Source: Oscillospiraceae bacterium
Lineage (GTDB): Bacteria > Bacillota > Clostridia > Oscillospirales > CAG-272
DNA length: 64,000 nt
Assembly (NCBI GenBank): GCA_015063685.1
Contig: SVTR01000001.1
Coordinates: 62,001 to 126,000, forward strand
Reading direction: 5' to 3'
A program made the position numbers and the translations under genes. Below are positions 62,445 to 64,000 of the stretch, one piece after another. Below the pieces are notes generated by a model. The model saw nothing but the letters and a program-made list of their open reading frames with translations. It was not told the origin of the DNA and made no database searches. Numbering within the stretch: the stretch's first letter is position 1; each line of letters opens with the position of its first letter.

Positions 62445-62699
62445 CTAAGAATCGGTATCTATCCGAACCGATGTATTCTTTGCCGTGTGATCCCGTCCCC
62501 ACAAAAGCTCAGTGATTTCGACATCCAGCGCCGCCGCCAGCTCGTCAAGGCGGGACAGATCCGGCAAGGCGCGGCCCGTTTCCCATTTGGACACCGCCTG
62601 AGGAGTCACATCCATGAGTTCTGACAAGGTGTTTTGCGTCAAGCCTTTTTTTCGTCGCAAGCTTTTGATCCGACGAGCAAGGTCTTCGGGATAGATCAT
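62445..62699 (-). CDS. Small XRE-family regulator
   Basis: An 84-aa DNA-binding protein consisting of one HTH_3 domain (LARRIKSLRRKKGLTQNTLSELM, then [17 protein letters not shown]) and a short tail. The start at 62699 has AAAGGAG upstream; a longer ORF reaches back into repeat island 3 and is rejected. It probably regulates its own operon with the octapeptide-repeat protein (inference from the 13-bp gap). Confidence 0.88.
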   Translation of the reverse strand: MIYPEDLARRIKSLRRKKGLTQNTLSELMDVTPQAVSKWETGRALPDLSRLDELAAALDVEITELLWGRDHTAKNTSVRIDTDS

Positions 62700-62747
62700 A
62701 TCGGCTCCTTTCTGTGATAGCAAGATGTGGGTGCTGAATGTGGCGCA

Positions 62748-63354
62748 TAAATTGTTGTTTACCACCTGCGGTGGGGCTCCGGCTCGGGGGAGTGCATCCT
62801 GTGCGAAACTCATACCGCGATGGGTAGTTGGGCGGATAAATTGTTGTTTACCACCTGCGGTGGGGCTTTGACTCGGGGATGTTTAACTTATGCGAGCCGT
62901 GTCCCACGATGGGGGGTAAGCCTGTAAATTGTTGTTTGCGTGGGCTTACTATGAACCCGTAGGGGCGAACTGCGTTCGCCCGCCGTTCCCCAAAAGCCTT
63001 TGTTTATCAATATACTTTTTATTACGGGCGAACACAGTTCGCCCCTACGACCACGTTGGTCAGAAGCCCGCAAACAACAATTTATCTAATCAACTACCCA
63101 TCGCGGTATGCGGCTTGCATGGGTTGAACATCCCCGAGCGTTGGCCGCGGGCACTGCCCGCAAACAACAATTTATCTGCCTAACCACCCATCGCGTGATG
63201 CAGTAGGTACAGGATGCACTACCCCGAGCGTTGGCCGCGGGCACTGCCCGCTAAACAACAATTTATCCGCCCAACTACCCATCGCGTGATGCAGTAGGTA
63301 CAGGATGCACTACCCCGAGCCAAAGCCCCACCGCAGGTGGCAAACAACAATTTA
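62748..63354. repeat. Mirror-symmetric repeat island 3
   Basis: Left side: TAAATTGTTGTTTA-type motifs at 62748-62761, 62837-62850 and 62925-62938 separated by modules of 75 and 74 bp. Centre: a palindrome (62939-63070). Right side: TAAACAACAATTTA-type motifs at 63071-63084, 63161-63174, 63252-63265 and 63341-63354 with modules of 76-77 bp between them. Left and right modules are reverse complements of one family (GAGTGCATCCTGT, ACCGCGATGGGTAGTTGGGCGGAT and their complements). Each module carries a short GC hairpin next to the motif, which differs between modules. The last motif contains the stop codon of the LiaF-like gene. Confidence 0.9.
62959..63048. repeat. Palindromic element at the centre of island 3
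   Basis: 62959-62982 and 63025-63048 are inverted repeats matching at 23 of 24 positions (GTAGGGGCGAACTG at the outer end), enclosing 42 bp without an ORF. Similar GTAGGGGCGA-type palindromes are widely dispersed in bacterial genomes. Confidence 0.8.
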
Positions 63355-64000
63355 CTTGATCGAAATTTCTCCAAAGGAGCAATCTGCGTTGATATACAGA
63401 GTCGGTGCCGTAGGATCGCTCGAATCCGTGTGACGATTGGAAACCTCTCCGAAGGCGGCGGAGGGGTTCAGCTCCACCTTAACGTCAGGGGGTAGCAAGA
63501 TATCAATCTCGCCAAAGGAGCAACGGGCGTCGATAACTGCGGGATCCTCAATGAGGGCGCCGCGCAGATCAAGGTTCAGCTGCCCGAAAGCGGCATTCAG
63601 CGTAGCGCTGGAAAAGGCCTGTCCGTCCACAACTACGGTGCGCTCACCGAAGCGAACGGAATATGTGTTGGCACCGTCAGCATGGGTCGTGACCGTACTG
63701 AATTTCTCCCGCTTTCTGCGTTTTACCCGGCGAAACAGAGGAGACAACAGAATGCGAAGTCCCACGAAAATGATGGCCACGGCCAGCACGATGGCAGCGG
63801 CTTTTCCAAACTCAAAATTCTGTTGATTAGACAGAAGAATCAACACACCAACGAGAAAAATCACGGGCCAGAAAATCGACGTGGGACGTCGGATGAAAAA
63901 GTACAGCGCCGGCACGATGAGGAACAAAGACCCCCATCCCGGGAAAAAGAGGGTAAAATTCTGCCAGGGGCAAAAATCCAGGTAATTACCAAGATATCCC
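63352..64000 (-). CDS. LiaF-like membrane protein, N-terminus beyond the window
   Basis: The reading frame is open to the right edge (at least 216 codons). The visible part begins GYLGNYLDFCPW, followed by two or three membrane helices (LFLIVPALYFFI; WPVIFLVGVLILLS; AAAIVLAVAIIFVGLRILL), a basic cytoplasmic segment (RRVKRRKREKF), and a C-terminal beta domain with repeated AFGQ, SFGEIDI, AFGEVS and SFGEISI motifs. This is the pattern of the LiaF/YvqF cell-wall-stress proteins. A TTG at 63927 is not the start, since coding sequence continues upstream. The stop codon TAA is part of the last boundary motif of repeat island 3. LiaRS-type genes would be expected outside the window, if present. Confidence 0.8.
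   Translation of the reverse strand, partial: GYLGNYLDFCPWQNFTLFFPGWGSLFLIVPALYFFIRRPTSIFWPVIFLVGVLILLSNQQNFEFGKAAAIVLAVAIIFVGLRILLSPLFRRVKRRKREKFSTVTTHADGANTYSVRFGERTVVVDGQAFSSATLNAAFGQLNLDLRGALIEDPAVIDARCSFGEIDILLPPDVKVELNPSAAFGEVSNRHTDSSDPTAPTLYINADCSFGEISIK

Noticed and set aside
62748-63354. CRISPR array
   Set aside because: The short motif recurs at about 90-bp intervals, but it is only 14 bp, the intervening modules are homologous to each other rather than unique, and orientation flips at the centre; no cas genes are present.

Overview
The window looks like chromosome of an uncultured, probably gut-dwelling Clostridia member (Bacillota). The evidence is a Gram-positive-style gene set (DtxR/MntR-type repressor, HPr with both His15 and Ser46, TypA, DnaE), strong AGGAGG-type ribosome sites, canonical TTGACA-17-TATAAT promoters, lipoproteins with Thr/Glu/Pro-rich linkers, and moderately high GC. 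Genus cannot be assigned from sequence alone. No phage, plasmid, IS transposase, rRNA or CRISPR array is seen; the only RNA gene is one tRNA-Trp.

Layout. 1-4.3 kb: dnaE (cut by the left edge), a repeat island, and a short conserved gene. 4.6-8.2 kb: a secreted ricin-type/caspase-fold protein with a lipoprotein partner, then a DtxR/MntR-type repressor. 8.2-36 kb: a carbohydrate-oriented region. It holds three paralogous GH99/WbsX-like barrel proteins (lipoprotein, wall/membrane-anchored, cytoplasmic), a complete sugar ABC importer, two large lipoproteins (one with a thermonuclease domain), a MATE exporter, a cation/proton antiporter behind a structured leader, a GH106-like hydrolase, a GDPD-PHP fusion, a zinc alcohol dehydrogenase and an AAC(3)-like acetyltransferase. 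36-43.7 kb: a 180-bp tandem repeat beside tRNA-Trp, two large XRE regulators, a YwaF-like membrane protein, typA with a duplicated 3' end, and a repeat-rich zinc-ribbon membrane protein. 44-48.2 kb: a potABCD polyamine importer operon with a structured leader. 48.3-58.2 kb, nearly all minus strand: housekeeping genes (coaD, rsmD, uvrC, HPr, trmD, rimM) plus a DUF4330 pair and an O-antigen-ligase-like protein. 58.4-64 kb: a radical SAM protein, an SGNH hydrolase, an octapeptide-repeat protein with its XRE regulator, and a LiaF-like protein cut by the right edge.

The most unusual signal is non-coding. Three intergenic islands (3682-4061, 50142-51064, 62748-63354) share one design. A 14-bp boundary motif (TAAACAACAATTTA or its complement) separates modules of roughly 75-90 bp. 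The motif and modules point one way on the left and the opposite way on the right of a central palindrome, and the central palindrome is different in each island. All three lie between co-directional minus-strand genes, and in two of them the last boundary motif contains the upstream gene's stop codon. Other structures worth attention are a 161-bp MITE-like element, the typA 3'-end duplication around an XRE gene, and candidate regulatory leaders before the antiporter and before potA.

How the genes may work together (inference): the surface barrel proteins would cut an extracellular glycan, the ABC importer would take up products, and the cytoplasmic paralogue, the GH106-like enzyme, the GDPD-PHP protein and the dehydrogenase would process them. 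No substrate can be named from the sequence.
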